This document shows positions 20,426 to 28,991 of a stretch of 45,484 nucleotides of DNA, piece by piece (position 1 is the first letter of the stretch; each line of letters opens with the position of its first letter). Source of the DNA: Prevotella sp. (GTDB lineage: Bacteria; Bacteroidota; Bacteroidia; Bacteroidales; Muribaculaceae); NCBI GenBank assembly GCA_023662865.1, contig JAMPIK010000016.1, positions 1 through 45,484 of the forward strand, read 5' to 3'. Position numbers and translations under genes: made by a program. The notes beneath the pieces are model-generated. The model was given only the letters and a program-made list of their open reading frames with translations, ran no database searches and was not told where the DNA came from.

Positions 20426-20506
20426 TGCGCACGAAGGGACTCGAACCCCCACGACTTTCGTCACCGGATCCTAAGTCCGGCGCGGCTACCATTACGCCAC
20501 GTGCGC
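20426..20506 (-). tRNA. tRNA-Leu (anticodon UAG)
   Basis: The complement strand folds as a class II tRNA. The acceptor stem is GCGCACG with CGTGCGC, the T-loop sequence is GGTTCGAGTCC, and the anticodon stem is CCGGA with TCCGG around the loop CTTAGGA, which gives anticodon TAG and reads CUA leucine codons. The long variable arm (TGACGAAAGTCGT) is as expected for leucine. No CCA is encoded. It has its own promoter and terminator. Confidence 0.95.
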
Positions 20507-20517
20507 CTTTTGCACCA

Positions 20518-20548
20518 CAAAATTAGCATTTTTTTCTCAATCTGCAAA
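20518..20548 (-). promoter_or_regulatory. promoter of tRNA-Leu
   Basis: On the minus strand TTTG (20548-20545), a 19-base spacer and TAATTTTG (20525-20518) give a full match to the Bacteroidetes promoter. The -7 box ends 11 bases before the tRNA 5' end at 20506. Confidence 0.75.
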
Positions 20549-20665
20549 ATTTTGTGTTACATTACACTGTAATTTCAATTGAAAGACGTAATTTCAGCCA
20601 CCCGTATTTTGTTTTACATAGGTTGACTGTGGTACTTCTTTCAATGTTTTGCACAAAACTACCGA

Positions 20666-22543
20666 TCAGGCGTAGGAGTGCAGGCCGGGGAGCAGGTAGT
20701 TGGCTCCGAAGTAGGTGAACAGTACTGTGATTATGGCCAGAAGCAGGTAGAAGTGCAGTATGCGGGGGCATCGGAAGCACGACAGGCGCGGACTTGCCCA
20801 ATGCAGAGGAAGGGAGTAGACAAGCATGGTAATCAGCGCGCAGGTCTCTTTCGGATCCCAACCCCAGTAGCGTCCCCAGGATTGGTTTGCCCATACTGCA
20901 CCTACAAATATTCCGGCTGTGAGCAGGAAGACTGCCGGAAGCAGGATTATGCGGTTGATGCGGCACAGTTCTTTTGCTCGAAGTTCGTTTTTGCCAATCA
21001 GGGCAATTGCCGAGAGTATGGCCATGAGCATAAAGAGGACATATGAGGTCATCACGAGCATTACATGAATTGAGAGGAGCGGACTCGCAAGTACGGGCAT
21101 GAGTGAGCCGATTTGAGGGGTGCGCCCGGCCATTGTGGCTACAAAGAGCGACATTGCGGCTACTGCGGTGAGTGCTCCGCGAAGCATTCCGTTATGGCAA
21201 ATTACAGCTCCGAGCAGTGCACACAGTGCCATAAAGAGCATTGTTTCAGGGCCGTTGGACACGGGTATGTGTGAGCCAATCCACCAATGCATACCCAACA
21301 TTGCAGTCAGATATACGAGCAGAAGCCACAGCACAGCATTTGCAAGTATCATGAGTTTGCGGTTTGACAGATTGCGCAAGCTGATGTACAGATATATAAT
21401 GGATAAGATTAAGGCAATGAGGGCGGCAACCAAGGGGCTTGCCGTTTTATTGTAATATCGCTCGGCGTTCATTTTCAGCTCGGTGGGCAGATTTTGCTCT
21501 CCGGCGTAATATTTTTGTTTCTGTATAAGAGTGTCTATCAGGGAATTTGCAGCAATATTTTTACCCGATAGCAGGAGCATCTGCATGCGAGGCATGGTAG
21601 TCTGCATAAACTTCCATTGCTCAAGGCACATCTGTGAGGGTCGCCGTCCGGTAAGCGAAAGCCATTCGGTATGCCCGTCAGTTGCTATGTATGGATAAAT
21701 CTTGAAAGCTTCGCCGGTGCCGAGCCAACGGATAAGGGCGCGCCTTTCGGCTTCTTCTTTTTGTTTTTTGTTCGGTGTGTCGGTTTGTTCGGTAATATCG
21801 TCATGAGATAGGTTGTAATCTTGTTGCCATGCATCGTAATAGAACAGCCAACCTGACAATACTTGTTCGGCTGTCATTCCTTTATAAGATGCGGATTTAT
21901 ATAGTTTTGCAGTTACATCTTGCGCCATTGTCTGCATGGGGCAGATGCGGTCGTTCCAATATACGTAGACCTTTCCGAGGTTAGCGGCAAGAGGACGCTG
22001 CATACAAGGCAGTTCGGTTTCGGCAGCCGATGTGGTAGCCGCGCAAGCCATGAATAAAAGAGCTGCGAGGGGTTTGCGGAGCAAGCTGCGCCATGGTGTT
22101 TTCTTTTGAAAGAAGTAACCGATTAAGGCAATTCCTAACAGCACATAGCCGGTGTAGGTAATACCGGTACCCCACGGGTCATGACTCACGGCAAGGGTAG
22201 ATGAATCGGGAGTCATGCCGGACTGATAGAAGCGCCAATTGCTGTATTCCCCGACTTTATTCATAGACACCGGAACCTCACAGCCGTCAATTAATAAAAG
22301 GCTGTGGAAATCCATGGGGGTGGTGGTACCGGGGTAGAAGTCAATGTCAGCTTCTTTCACTGCAATTGAAAAAGGTAATTTAGCATCGCCCGGGCCGGAC
22401 GATTTTTTGAACTCGGTTGTGGGCTCTCCCTCAATTTTGAGTGTCACTTCTCCTTGAATACCGAGGAAATGAGTGACTATTGCCCCGACCACTATAATGG
22501 CCAGGGCAATATGAATGAGAAATGTAAATGGTTTACGCTTCAT
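20666..22543 (-). CDS. cytochrome c biogenesis fusion protein CcsB-CcsA
   Basis: This 625-residue membrane protein is a system II cytochrome c synthase, which exports heme and attaches it to CXXCH motifs. The N-terminus resembles CcsB/ResB (FLIHIALAIIVVGAIVTHFLG, with a His in the first helix and a periplasmic segment after it). The C-terminal half is CcsA, with His in SIHVMLVMTSY near residue 489, the heme-binding WWD segment WGRYWGWDPKE near 550-560, and LPLHW near 580. The CcsB part (about 400 residues between, with few helices) looks shorter than in stand-alone ResB proteins. Its ATG overlaps the stop of the diheme protein gene (TAATG), so the synthase is translated together with its likely substrate. 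It is the last gene of a four-gene operon. Confidence 0.9.
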   Translation of the reverse strand: MKRKPFTFLIHIALAIIVVGAIVTHFLGIQGEVTLKIEGEPTTEFKKSSGPGDAKLPFSIAVKEADIDFYPGTTTPMDFHSLLLIDGCEVPVSMNKVGEYSNWRFYQSGMTPDSSTLAVSHDPWGTGITYTGYVLLGIALIGYFFQKKTPWRSLLRKPLAALLFMACAATTSAAETELPCMQRPLAANLGKVYVYWNDRICPMQTMAQDVTAKLYKSASYKGMTAEQVLSGWLFYYDAWQQDYNLSHDDITEQTDTPNKKQKEEAERRALIRWLGTGEAFKIYPYIATDGHTEWLSLTGRRPSQMCLEQWKFMQTTMPRMQMLLLSGKNIAANSLIDTLIQKQKYYAGEQNLPTELKMNAERYYNKTASPLVAALIALILSIIYLYISLRNLSNRKLMILANAVLWLLLVYLTAMLGMHWWIGSHIPVSNGPETMLFMALCALLGAVICHNGMLRGALTAVAAMSLFVATMAGRTPQIGSLMPVLASPLLSIHVMLVMTSYVLFMLMAILSAIALIGKNELRAKELCRINRIILLPAVFLLTAGIFVGAVWANQSWGRYWGWDPKETCALITMLVYSLPLHWASPRLSCFRCPRILHFYLLLAIITVLFTYFGANYLLPGLHSYA

Positions 22544-24189
22544 TATATGCAGTCAACGAAACGAATTATTGCATCGCGATCTTTCTTCGGGAGCTTGCGG
22601 AATAGTTCTACGGAGCGTCGAGCATCGCTCTGTGCGGAATAACCGTGCCACATGATAGCTTCCATTGTGGTACGTGCGCGACAGTCATGCAAACGGTCGG
22701 CTGTGGCACTGCCGGTTACTTTCTGATGCAAACCGCGTCCCCAAAGAGGAGTGGTTCTGCACCAACCGCCGCGTATATCGTTAACCATCAAAAGCTTGTG
22801 CTGCACCATGTCAGTGTAAGGCCATATCTTTTGGTTGGGATAACGCGGCAGGTCGCCGTTTTTGAAGAATTTGGCCGGGTCTATGATGTCATCGGAGCCG
22901 GTAGTCCACGACGGGCGGTGACAATAATCGCAGCCAATCTGTGCAAACAAATCCTTGCCGCGCACCACATCCGGATCATCAATGTCACGCACTGCCGGCA
23001 CGGCAAGGCCGCGATGCCATACCATGAGGTCGGTGTATTCATCATCGGTCATTTCAACATCAAGATTTTTGTCGGTCAGGTAAGCGGTGATACGTTCCTC
23101 CATGGTACCCTCCCAGTATGAGGTGTGCTTGTGATTGGGGTCGATTCGCTGAATATATTTCTCAAAACCGGCCTGCACCTCCGGGTCTTTGGCCGAATAC
23201 TTAACATAAGTTCCGGCAGCATCAAGATAGTGGTAGCGACGGTCAGAGCGAGTCACGTTTGTAATGTTCCAAATTGCATTAGCACCGGCGGCATCTTGCA
23301 GCGGGCCTCTGGACAGGGCATAAGTGAAGCGGCGCACATAGGGAGTGCCGTCACCCTGCAAGGAGTTGCTGTACATGGAGTTCCAGGTACCTCCGCTATA
23401 ATAAGCCGGATTGAAACCGTTGGGCATATAGCCATCGGCCTCCTCTTTGCGGTATTGTGCAAGTATATCTTCCTCGGTGATTGCGTCCAACAACCCCGTG
23501 CCGTAAATGCCGATAGTCGACTCAAGCTTCACTTCGTAAGCTCCAGGCAATTGATAGCCTTGGTTTACAACATAGATTGCATCTTCGGGCATAGTCACTT
23601 CCGGGTATTGGAGTGAATAAGTCTCACCGTCGTCAAACTTGTTGCCCCACTCGTCAACGGCGTCTACCCAATGCACCTTGATTTTAGACTCGTCGATCGG
23701 AGCTTTGAATGGAGCTACGGCATGACCTTGCGGCATACCGGCAAGCCATGACACATATCCCTGAGTAGCGGGATCATAGACTACGAGAAGACAGCCGTTG
23801 CCGGGATTGTTGGTGTTAAACGCACCTTCGGGCACACGTGTGCCGTGGCCGTAATTGGGGTGGCAGTGCAGACAAGAGGTGCGGATATATACCGGGCCCA
23901 AGCCACTACGCACACCGCTTTGGTTGGCCATGAAAGGCTTCTCAAACAGAGCCTCACCATTTTTGAACGACTGATAGAAACCTTGCTGTTCAACAGCCGG
24001 GGTGGGCTGTTCATACACATTGGAGGTGCTCAACATAGTTGTGCCGAGCTCACCGCCGGCCAGATACCATTCCGGCATGTCCTTGATGTCCGGCTTGTAT
24101 TCATCTTTAATCTTGTCGTCTGAACAAGAAGTGAAGCTCATCGCAAAAGCGGTGAGCATCACAGAAGTTACAAATAAGTTTGCTTTCAT
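22543..24189 (-). CDS. diheme c-type lipoprotein, DUF1111/COG3488 family
   Basis: The 548-residue product has a lipoprotein signal (lipobox FTSC, Cys22) and two heme c motifs: CLHCH near 105-109 and CDYCH near 419-423. The C-terminal part (RTTPLWGRGLH, then LHDCRARTTMEAIMWHG and FRKLPKKDRDAIIRFVD) is the signature of the di-heme oxidoreductase family also labelled thiol oxidoreductase, distantly like MauG/cytochrome c peroxidase. It would be anchored in the envelope and do redox chemistry there; in other bacteria such proteins are encoded next to imelysin-type iron-regulated lipoproteins. Here it lies 26 bases after the imelysin gene and overlaps ccsBA by one base. Its substrate is not known. 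Confidence 0.88.
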   Translation of the reverse strand: MKANLFVTSVMLTAFAMSFTSCSDDKIKDEYKPDIKDMPEWYLAGGELGTTMLSTSNVYEQPTPAVEQQGFYQSFKNGEALFEKPFMANQSGVRSGLGPVYIRTSCLHCHPNYGHGTRVPEGAFNTNNPGNGCLLVVYDPATQGYVSWLAGMPQGHAVAPFKAPIDESKIKVHWVDAVDEWGNKFDDGETYSLQYPEVTMPEDAIYVVNQGYQLPGAYEVKLESTIGIYGTGLLDAITEEDILAQYRKEEADGYMPNGFNPAYYSGGTWNSMYSNSLQGDGTPYVRRFTYALSRGPLQDAAGANAIWNITNVTRSDRRYHYLDAAGTYVKYSAKDPEVQAGFEKYIQRIDPNHKHTSYWEGTMEERITAYLTDKNLDVEMTDDEYTDLMVWHRGLAVPAVRDIDDPDVVRGKDLFAQIGCDYCHRPSWTTGSDDIIDPAKFFKNGDLPRYPNQKIWPYTDMVQHKLLMVNDIRGGWCRTTPLWGRGLHQKVTGSATADRLHDCRARTTMEAIMWHGYSAQSDARRSVELFRKLPKKDRDAIIRFVDCI

Positions 24190-24215
24190 TTATAGAAGTT
24201 TACATCTTTATTGTT

Positions 24216-25373
24216 TTAACGTCTTGATACTACGACATTTGCCTCTTCAAGGGCAGCAACGAGTGTTTCGCCGGCAGCCTCAACGGCAGCTGCACTAAGC
24301 GCACCGGTAGCGTTCTTTGCGAAGGGCTCGGGGATAAGCTCGATAGCTGTAATGGCGTCGTCAATAGCTTTGCGAACCTTTGCATCAACAGCGGCATCTA
24401 CGCTCTTGATATAGTCGCTTACGCAAGCATCGCCGCTGCGTGAACCGCAGTATGCGTTCTTGATTGAACGGATATTGTCGGCAAAGTCTTCAATTGAATT
24501 AAGAGAGTAGGGAGACTCAATGAAGTTCTTGTCTTCAAGAGAAGAACCTATGTGCGGACGACCGATTTTTGTGTTACCAACCTCATCGGCAATGTCAATG
24601 CAGCCTTGGATTATCTCCTCTGCACATTCCTGATATGTTTTGAAACGAGAACCGGCCTGATGAGCGTTCTTCATTTCCCAACCGTAGTTTTCGCCATAGT
24701 CGAGTTCGGCATCTTCAAGTATTGCTTGTTTCTCCTCGGAGAGATTTTCGGTACCGGCCCAGCAAGCCTCAAGCAGTACGCACTGCTGGCAGAGGTCGTC
24801 GGCTACAGCTACGAGATATTCCATCTCCTCGGGAGTATAGTTGGTAGAGTGTACCAAAGAAGTATTCTCATCTGCGCTCAGCTCAAAGAGCATATATTCA
24901 ATGGAGTGGAAACCGATAAGGCCGTAACCGCCGTTGTTTTCGAGAGACCATGTGTTGCCGTTGCGGATTTGAGTGAGGAGGTTGTCCATAGCGGCTTTGT
25001 CCAAAGGCCATGAGTCTATGTGAGGGTCGATGTTGTGGTTTGCAGCGGGACCATAGAGGAATGCCTCGCTCAACTCCCAGAATTTGCGAGCCTCTTTCCA
25101 AGCCTCACCGGCAGCCTTGATGTCTTCTTGAGTGAGAGTGCCGGCCTCATGCTTTTCCTGCATTACATGACAGAGCTTCTGCATACGCACTGCTGCATCA
25201 GCCATAGCTGAATAAGTGGGGAGCACTGTGTGATCCACATAGTCCACAGTTGCTGCTTGCAGAGTTTTCTCCTTTGCGGAGAGCTCTTCGTTCTTGGGTT
25301 CGTCATTGTCGTCGGAGCAGCTGAAGCCCACCAGAGCCAGCGCACCAATCAGAAGGTACTTTGAAATTTTCAT
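24216..25373 (-). CDS. imelysin-family (M75) lipoprotein
   Basis: The 385-residue product begins with a lipoprotein signal (MKISKYLLIGALALVGFSC, Cys19) followed by an acidic linker. The family hallmark GxHxxE is present as GFHSIEYMLFE near 153-163. The surrounding all-helical sequence fits the imelysin fold, including the early segment VDYVDHTVLPTYSAM. Imelysins such as IrpA and EfeO are iron-regulated envelope proteins believed to bind iron; protease activity is doubtful. It follows the porin gene after 27 bases and precedes the diheme protein gene, which suggests a joint role in iron or heme-linked redox metabolism. Confidence 0.9.
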   Translation of the reverse strand: MKISKYLLIGALALVGFSCSDDNDEPKNEELSAKEKTLQAATVDYVDHTVLPTYSAMADAAVRMQKLCHVMQEKHEAGTLTQEDIKAAGEAWKEARKFWELSEAFLYGPAANHNIDPHIDSWPLDKAAMDNLLTQIRNGNTWSLENNGGYGLIGFHSIEYMLFELSADENTSLVHSTNYTPEEMEYLVAVADDLCQQCVLLEACWAGTENLSEEKQAILEDAELDYGENYGWEMKNAHQAGSRFKTYQECAEEIIQGCIDIADEVGNTKIGRPHIGSSLEDKNFIESPYSLNSIEDFADNIRSIKNAYCGSRSGDACVSDYIKSVDAAVDAKVRKAIDDAITAIELIPEPFAKNATGALSAAAVEAAGETLVAALEEANVVVSRR

Positions 25374-25400
25374 AATATGTATTTAAATTTTGTTTTCAAA

Positions 25401-26738
25401 TTATTTGAACCAACCTACGTAAGCCACACCTATATTAATAGCCGGCTCGTTGTTGTATTTCTTGTCAAGGATACCATATGTGTAATCTCCTTTGATTACC
25501 ACCTGCGGAATCGGGAACCAGTTTATACCTGCGGAAATTTTGCTTCGGCCGCACCATTGCAGCGGCTGAGAACTTTCCATTTTAGCCATGGAGTCGTAGT
25601 AGTCGTAACGGCCGAACAGATAGAATTTCTGTTTGTCGGCACGCATCTTGGGTATCAGACGGAAGATGTCGTAACCTACCTCAACACCGGCAGCGATTGC
25701 ATCGGAGGCCACTTCCTGACGTTTGGAGGTAGAGTTTTTTGACATTGAGATGTTGAACTTGCTGATGTGTGCCGCATCGCTGAGGTGTCCCCAATCGAAC
25801 GAACCGCGAGCCAACCAACCATAATTTTCATATTTGAAATCAGCGGAAAGGATTGTCACTGTGCCGTGGATACCCTTGTTCTTTTCGGAAGAGGTGGGAT
25901 AAAGTGTATTTCTGAACGAGTTTCCCACATATCCGCTTACACCGAAGCGCAGACCCTTTACGGAATAATTGTCCACTCTGGCGGCGAACGCGTAGTTGTT
26001 GGCTATTTTGAACTCAAAGGGAGAAGCGGAGCCATCGTGTATCCAGCTCTGATTGCCGAAACGCTCTGAGTCCAAACCGGGCAGGAACATGGCTATATAG
26101 CTCCACGCGCCGGCACGACCGGAAAGAGAGACGGACACTTCGTGCCATGTACAAGGCATGATTGTATTCTCTCCCTCGGGGCGATATACACCGAAAAACT
26201 GATTAGGCTCGTGGTGTGCGTTGGTAGCTCCTACCGGGATTACCTGCATACCGGCACGCAGCTTGAGTTGCGGCATGAACTCTTTCTGAATGTAGAACTG
26301 CTCAAGAGCTACCTCGCCGCCGCGTTCCACCTCGGTTTCATATTCACCGGCCTCTTCGGTTTCGATTTCCACAGCAGCCTCCGGGCCTCCGTGTTCAAAC
26401 TCGATTTCTGATGAGAAAGACCACCCTTTGCCGAAGTCATACCCTAAATAGATTACTACATGGGGAAGGTCAAAGCGTCCGTGGCTGCCTCCTTTATATT
26501 TGTCGGGCTGGGTGTAACGCAGATAATTGTCGCTGTAAAAGTTGCGTGTCATGGCTACTTCGCCATAGCCTCCTACATGGAGTTTGTTCCATGCGGAAAT
26601 TTTCTTTTCAGCATTGCAAAGCGCTATGCTGTCGGCTTTTGTAAATGTGGCGACATCTTTGTTTGCCGGTGTTTGCGCTCCGGCTGTCGCTGCCAAGCTC
26701 AAGCATATCGCTGTAAAAGCGGTCTTGTTGATACTCAT
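25401..26738 (-). CDS. outer-membrane porin-like beta-barrel
   Basis: The 445-residue product has a cleavable signal peptide (MSINKTAFTAICLSLAATAGAQ) and a body of alternating amphipathic strands rich in Tyr, Phe and Gly (LHVGGYGEVAM, GYDFGKGWSFSSEIEFEH, YAFAARVDNYSV). It ends with an aromatic residue (VAYVGWFK, Phe next to last), as in outer-membrane barrels of the phosphate-selective porin/OprP-like group. It carries an unusually acidic segment, VEIETEEAGEYETEVERGGE, which could lie in a loop and bind cations. It is the first gene of the four-gene operon and has a clear promoter. The substrate is unknown; iron or another metal is an inference from its neighbours. Confidence 0.8.
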   Translation of the reverse strand: MSINKTAFTAICLSLAATAGAQTPANKDVATFTKADSIALCNAEKKISAWNKLHVGGYGEVAMTRNFYSDNYLRYTQPDKYKGGSHGRFDLPHVVIYLGYDFGKGWSFSSEIEFEHGGPEAAVEIETEEAGEYETEVERGGEVALEQFYIQKEFMPQLKLRAGMQVIPVGATNAHHEPNQFFGVYRPEGENTIMPCTWHEVSVSLSGRAGAWSYIAMFLPGLDSERFGNQSWIHDGSASPFEFKIANNYAFAARVDNYSVKGLRFGVSGYVGNSFRNTLYPTSSEKNKGIHGTVTILSADFKYENYGWLARGSFDWGHLSDAAHISKFNISMSKNSTSKRQEVASDAIAAGVEVGYDIFRLIPKMRADKQKFYLFGRYDYYDSMAKMESSQPLQWCGRSKISAGINWFPIPQVVIKGDYTYGILDKKYNNEPAINIGVAYVGWFK

Positions 26739-26746
26739 AGTTAATT

Positions 26747-26760
26747 GTCAGTTTTCTGAC
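26747..26760 (-). promoter_or_regulatory. small stem-loop in the porin gene leader
   Basis: GTCAG and CTGAC pair around TTTT in the short 5' leader, just after the predicted transcription start and about 10 bases before the ATG. It may protect the 5' end or affect ribosome access. Confidence 0.35.
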
Positions 26761-26762
26761 TG

Positions 26763-26793
26763 CAAAATTACTATGAGCCGAAAAATGCCGCAA
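26763..26793 (-). promoter_or_regulatory. promoter of the porin-imelysin-diheme-ccsBA operon
   Basis: On the minus strand TTG (26793-26791), a 20-base spacer and TAATTTTG (26770-26763) match the promoter pattern, about 25 bases before the porin ATG. I see no clear Fur-type palindrome overlapping it. Confidence 0.7.
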
Positions 26794-26843
26794 TACCTCA
26801 AAATGAGTAATTTTTTTGGCGCGCATGATAATATTCCCCTGTC

Positions 26844-28991
26844 CTAACTAATTCTGCCCCACTCGGCGGTGTGGGCGAAGCGGCAGTGCAATTCTGTTTT
26901 CAATTGCAAAAGGTCGGCTTCATTCAGCCGGAGGTATTGTTTGTCAGGCTCTGTGGCAGCCGTCCTTCCGGTATATATTTCCGGGTGGGCATCGAGGATT
27001 GCCTCGGCAGCCTCTCTGGCCAACGTAAGTATCTGTCCGTCTGTGGCCAATGAGGCGTGCTGCAGATTAATCGGAATGCCGCTTTGTTGGGTTCCTTCCA
27101 TATCTCCGGGGCCGCGCATCTGCATATCAGCCTCCGAAATAAGGAAACCGTCGGTAGTTTCCGTCATCACTTCAAGGCGTTTTCGGGTAGTGGCGGAAAT
27201 CTGCTGCTTGCTCATCAGTATGCAATAGCTCTGCTCCGCGCCGCGCCCTACTCGTCCGCGCAATTGATGCAACTGAGAGAGTCCGAACCTCTCGGCATTC
27301 TCAATTATCATTACCGAGGCATTGGGTACATTCACTCCTACCTCAATCACGGTAGTAGCCACAAGTATCTGCGCCTGTCCGCTTACGAACTGCTGCATTT
27401 GGTATTCCTTTTCAGCCGGCTTCATGCGCCCGTGTACATAGCACACCGTATAGCTCGGGAACAGCCCCCGGACATTCTCATAACCTTGCTCAAGGCTTTT
27501 CAGATTTACTTTTTCATTCTCCGAAATCAGGGGATATACCACATACACTTGTCTCCCTTTTGCCAGCTCGCGGCCTACAGCTCTCCATACGCCCTCACGT
27601 CCCTGCTCATAACGCAGCAGGGTGGTGACCGGCTTTCTGCCGGGAGGCAATTCGTCTATCACCGACAGTTTTAGATCTCCGTAAACGGTCATGGCCAGAG
27701 TACGCGGTATAGGGGTGGCCGTCATTACCAATACATGAGGGGCTACATTGTTTTTAGCCCAAAGGCGACTTCTTTGAGCCACACCGAACCTATGTTGTTC
27801 ATCTATTACCGCCAACCCCAAATCCTTGAATTTCACATTGTCCTCAATCAGGGCGTGAGTGCCTATTAGCAAGTTTATTGAGCCATCGGTCAGTCCTTCA
27901 TGAATCTCCCGGCGCTGTTTTGCCTTGGTTGACCCGGTGAGTAGCATAACCTTTACGCCAATCGCTGATGCCCATGTGTTTATTGTTTCATAATGCTGCG
28001 TGGCGAGTATCTCTGTTGGAGCCATGAGGCAAGCCTGAAAGCCGTTGTCGAGAGCCAGGAGCATTGTCATGAAAGCCACCATTGTTTTGCCACTACCTAC
28101 ATCTCCTTGCAACAATCGGTTCATCTGCACGCCCGTGTTCATGTCGCGGCGTATCTCCTTTATTACACGTTTCTGCGCCCCGGTGAGTTCAAAGGGAAGC
28201 ACTTTGGAGTAAAAAGAATTGAAGTACTCCCCTACTTTCGTAAACCTTTGACCCTGTAAGGCTGAATTGCGGCGACGCGCGTAACGCAATATGTGAAGCT
28301 GCAAAAAGAACAATTCCTCAAACTTCATTCTCTCCCGTGCGCTTTGCAACAGCTTTTGGTCGCCGGGGAAATGAATGTGCCTTAAGGCTTGCCCCAGCGG
28401 CATAAGGGAATATTTGTCAAGGATTTGCCGCGGCAACGTCTCGGGAAGTCCGTCCGGGCATTTCGCGAAAAAATTTGCTATAATGCCGGAAAGTGTTTTG
28501 GGCGAAAATCCGCGTTTGCGCAGTGTCTCCGTGAGTGAGTACACTCCCCGCAGCCCTTGCGGGGGCTTTTCCGGGTTGTAGAGCTCCACTTCGGGGTGAA
28601 TCATGCATATATTGCGGTTAAACTCCGAGGGCTTGGCCAGCAACACATATTGCATCCCGGTGTGTATGGAGTCGGTCACCCATTTAAGCGATTTGAACCA
28701 TGTCACCTGCATAAGAGACTTACCATCGGTAAACAGCCCGATGCGCCGACGTCGTACTCCTTCCCCTTCCTCCATAAAGTTCACAAACCGACCTAACACC
28801 TGCACCGCAGGCATATCGGTGGTAAGCTCTTTTATCGGATACATGCGCGAACGGTCTATATACCTCAATGGGGGCATATATAGCAAATCGCGCACAGTGT
28901 TTATACCGAGTTCCTTAGCCAACAACTTGGCTCGGATCTCTCCTACTCCTTTGATATATTGCAATCCGGTATTTCCGGGGTCTACACTCAC
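26844..28991 (-). CDS. recG: ATP-dependent DNA helicase RecG
   Basis: The 715-residue helicase remodels stalled replication forks and Holliday junctions. The N-terminal wedge/OB domain (about 60-160) is followed by the superfamily 2 motor: Walker A GDVGSGKT (about 296-303), the RecG-typical DEQH box in VIDEQHRFGV, TATPIPRT, and the motif VI region QLRGRVGRG. The C-terminal segment SEADMQMRGPGDMEGTQQSG is also family-specific. The length is normal. Its start overlaps the ispD stop by four bases. Confidence 0.97.
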   Translation of the reverse strand: MSVDPGNTGLQYIKGVGEIRAKLLAKELGINTVRDLLYMPPLRYIDRSRMYPIKELTTDMPAVQVLGRFVNFMEEGEGVRRRRIGLFTDGKSLMQVTWFKSLKWVTDSIHTGMQYVLLAKPSEFNRNICMIHPEVELYNPEKPPQGLRGVYSLTETLRKRGFSPKTLSGIIANFFAKCPDGLPETLPRQILDKYSLMPLGQALRHIHFPGDQKLLQSARERMKFEELFFLQLHILRYARRRNSALQGQRFTKVGEYFNSFYSKVLPFELTGAQKRVIKEIRRDMNTGVQMNRLLQGDVGSGKTMVAFMTMLLALDNGFQACLMAPTEILATQHYETINTWASAIGVKVMLLTGSTKAKQRREIHEGLTDGSINLLIGTHALIEDNVKFKDLGLAVIDEQHRFGVAQRSRLWAKNNVAPHVLVMTATPIPRTLAMTVYGDLKLSVIDELPPGRKPVTTLLRYEQGREGVWRAVGRELAKGRQVYVVYPLISENEKVNLKSLEQGYENVRGLFPSYTVCYVHGRMKPAEKEYQMQQFVSGQAQILVATTVIEVGVNVPNASVMIIENAERFGLSQLHQLRGRVGRGAEQSYCILMSKQQISATTRKRLEVMTETTDGFLISEADMQMRGPGDMEGTQQSGIPINLQHASLATDGQILTLAREAAEAILDAHPEIYTGRTAATEPDKQYLRLNEADLLQLKTELHCRFAHTAEWGRIS

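Noticed and set aside
20042..20464. 140-codon minus-strand ORF reaching from tRNA-Leu into mnmE
   Set aside because: It overlaps the tRNA, its terminator and the mnmE coding region; coding on the other strand explains it better.
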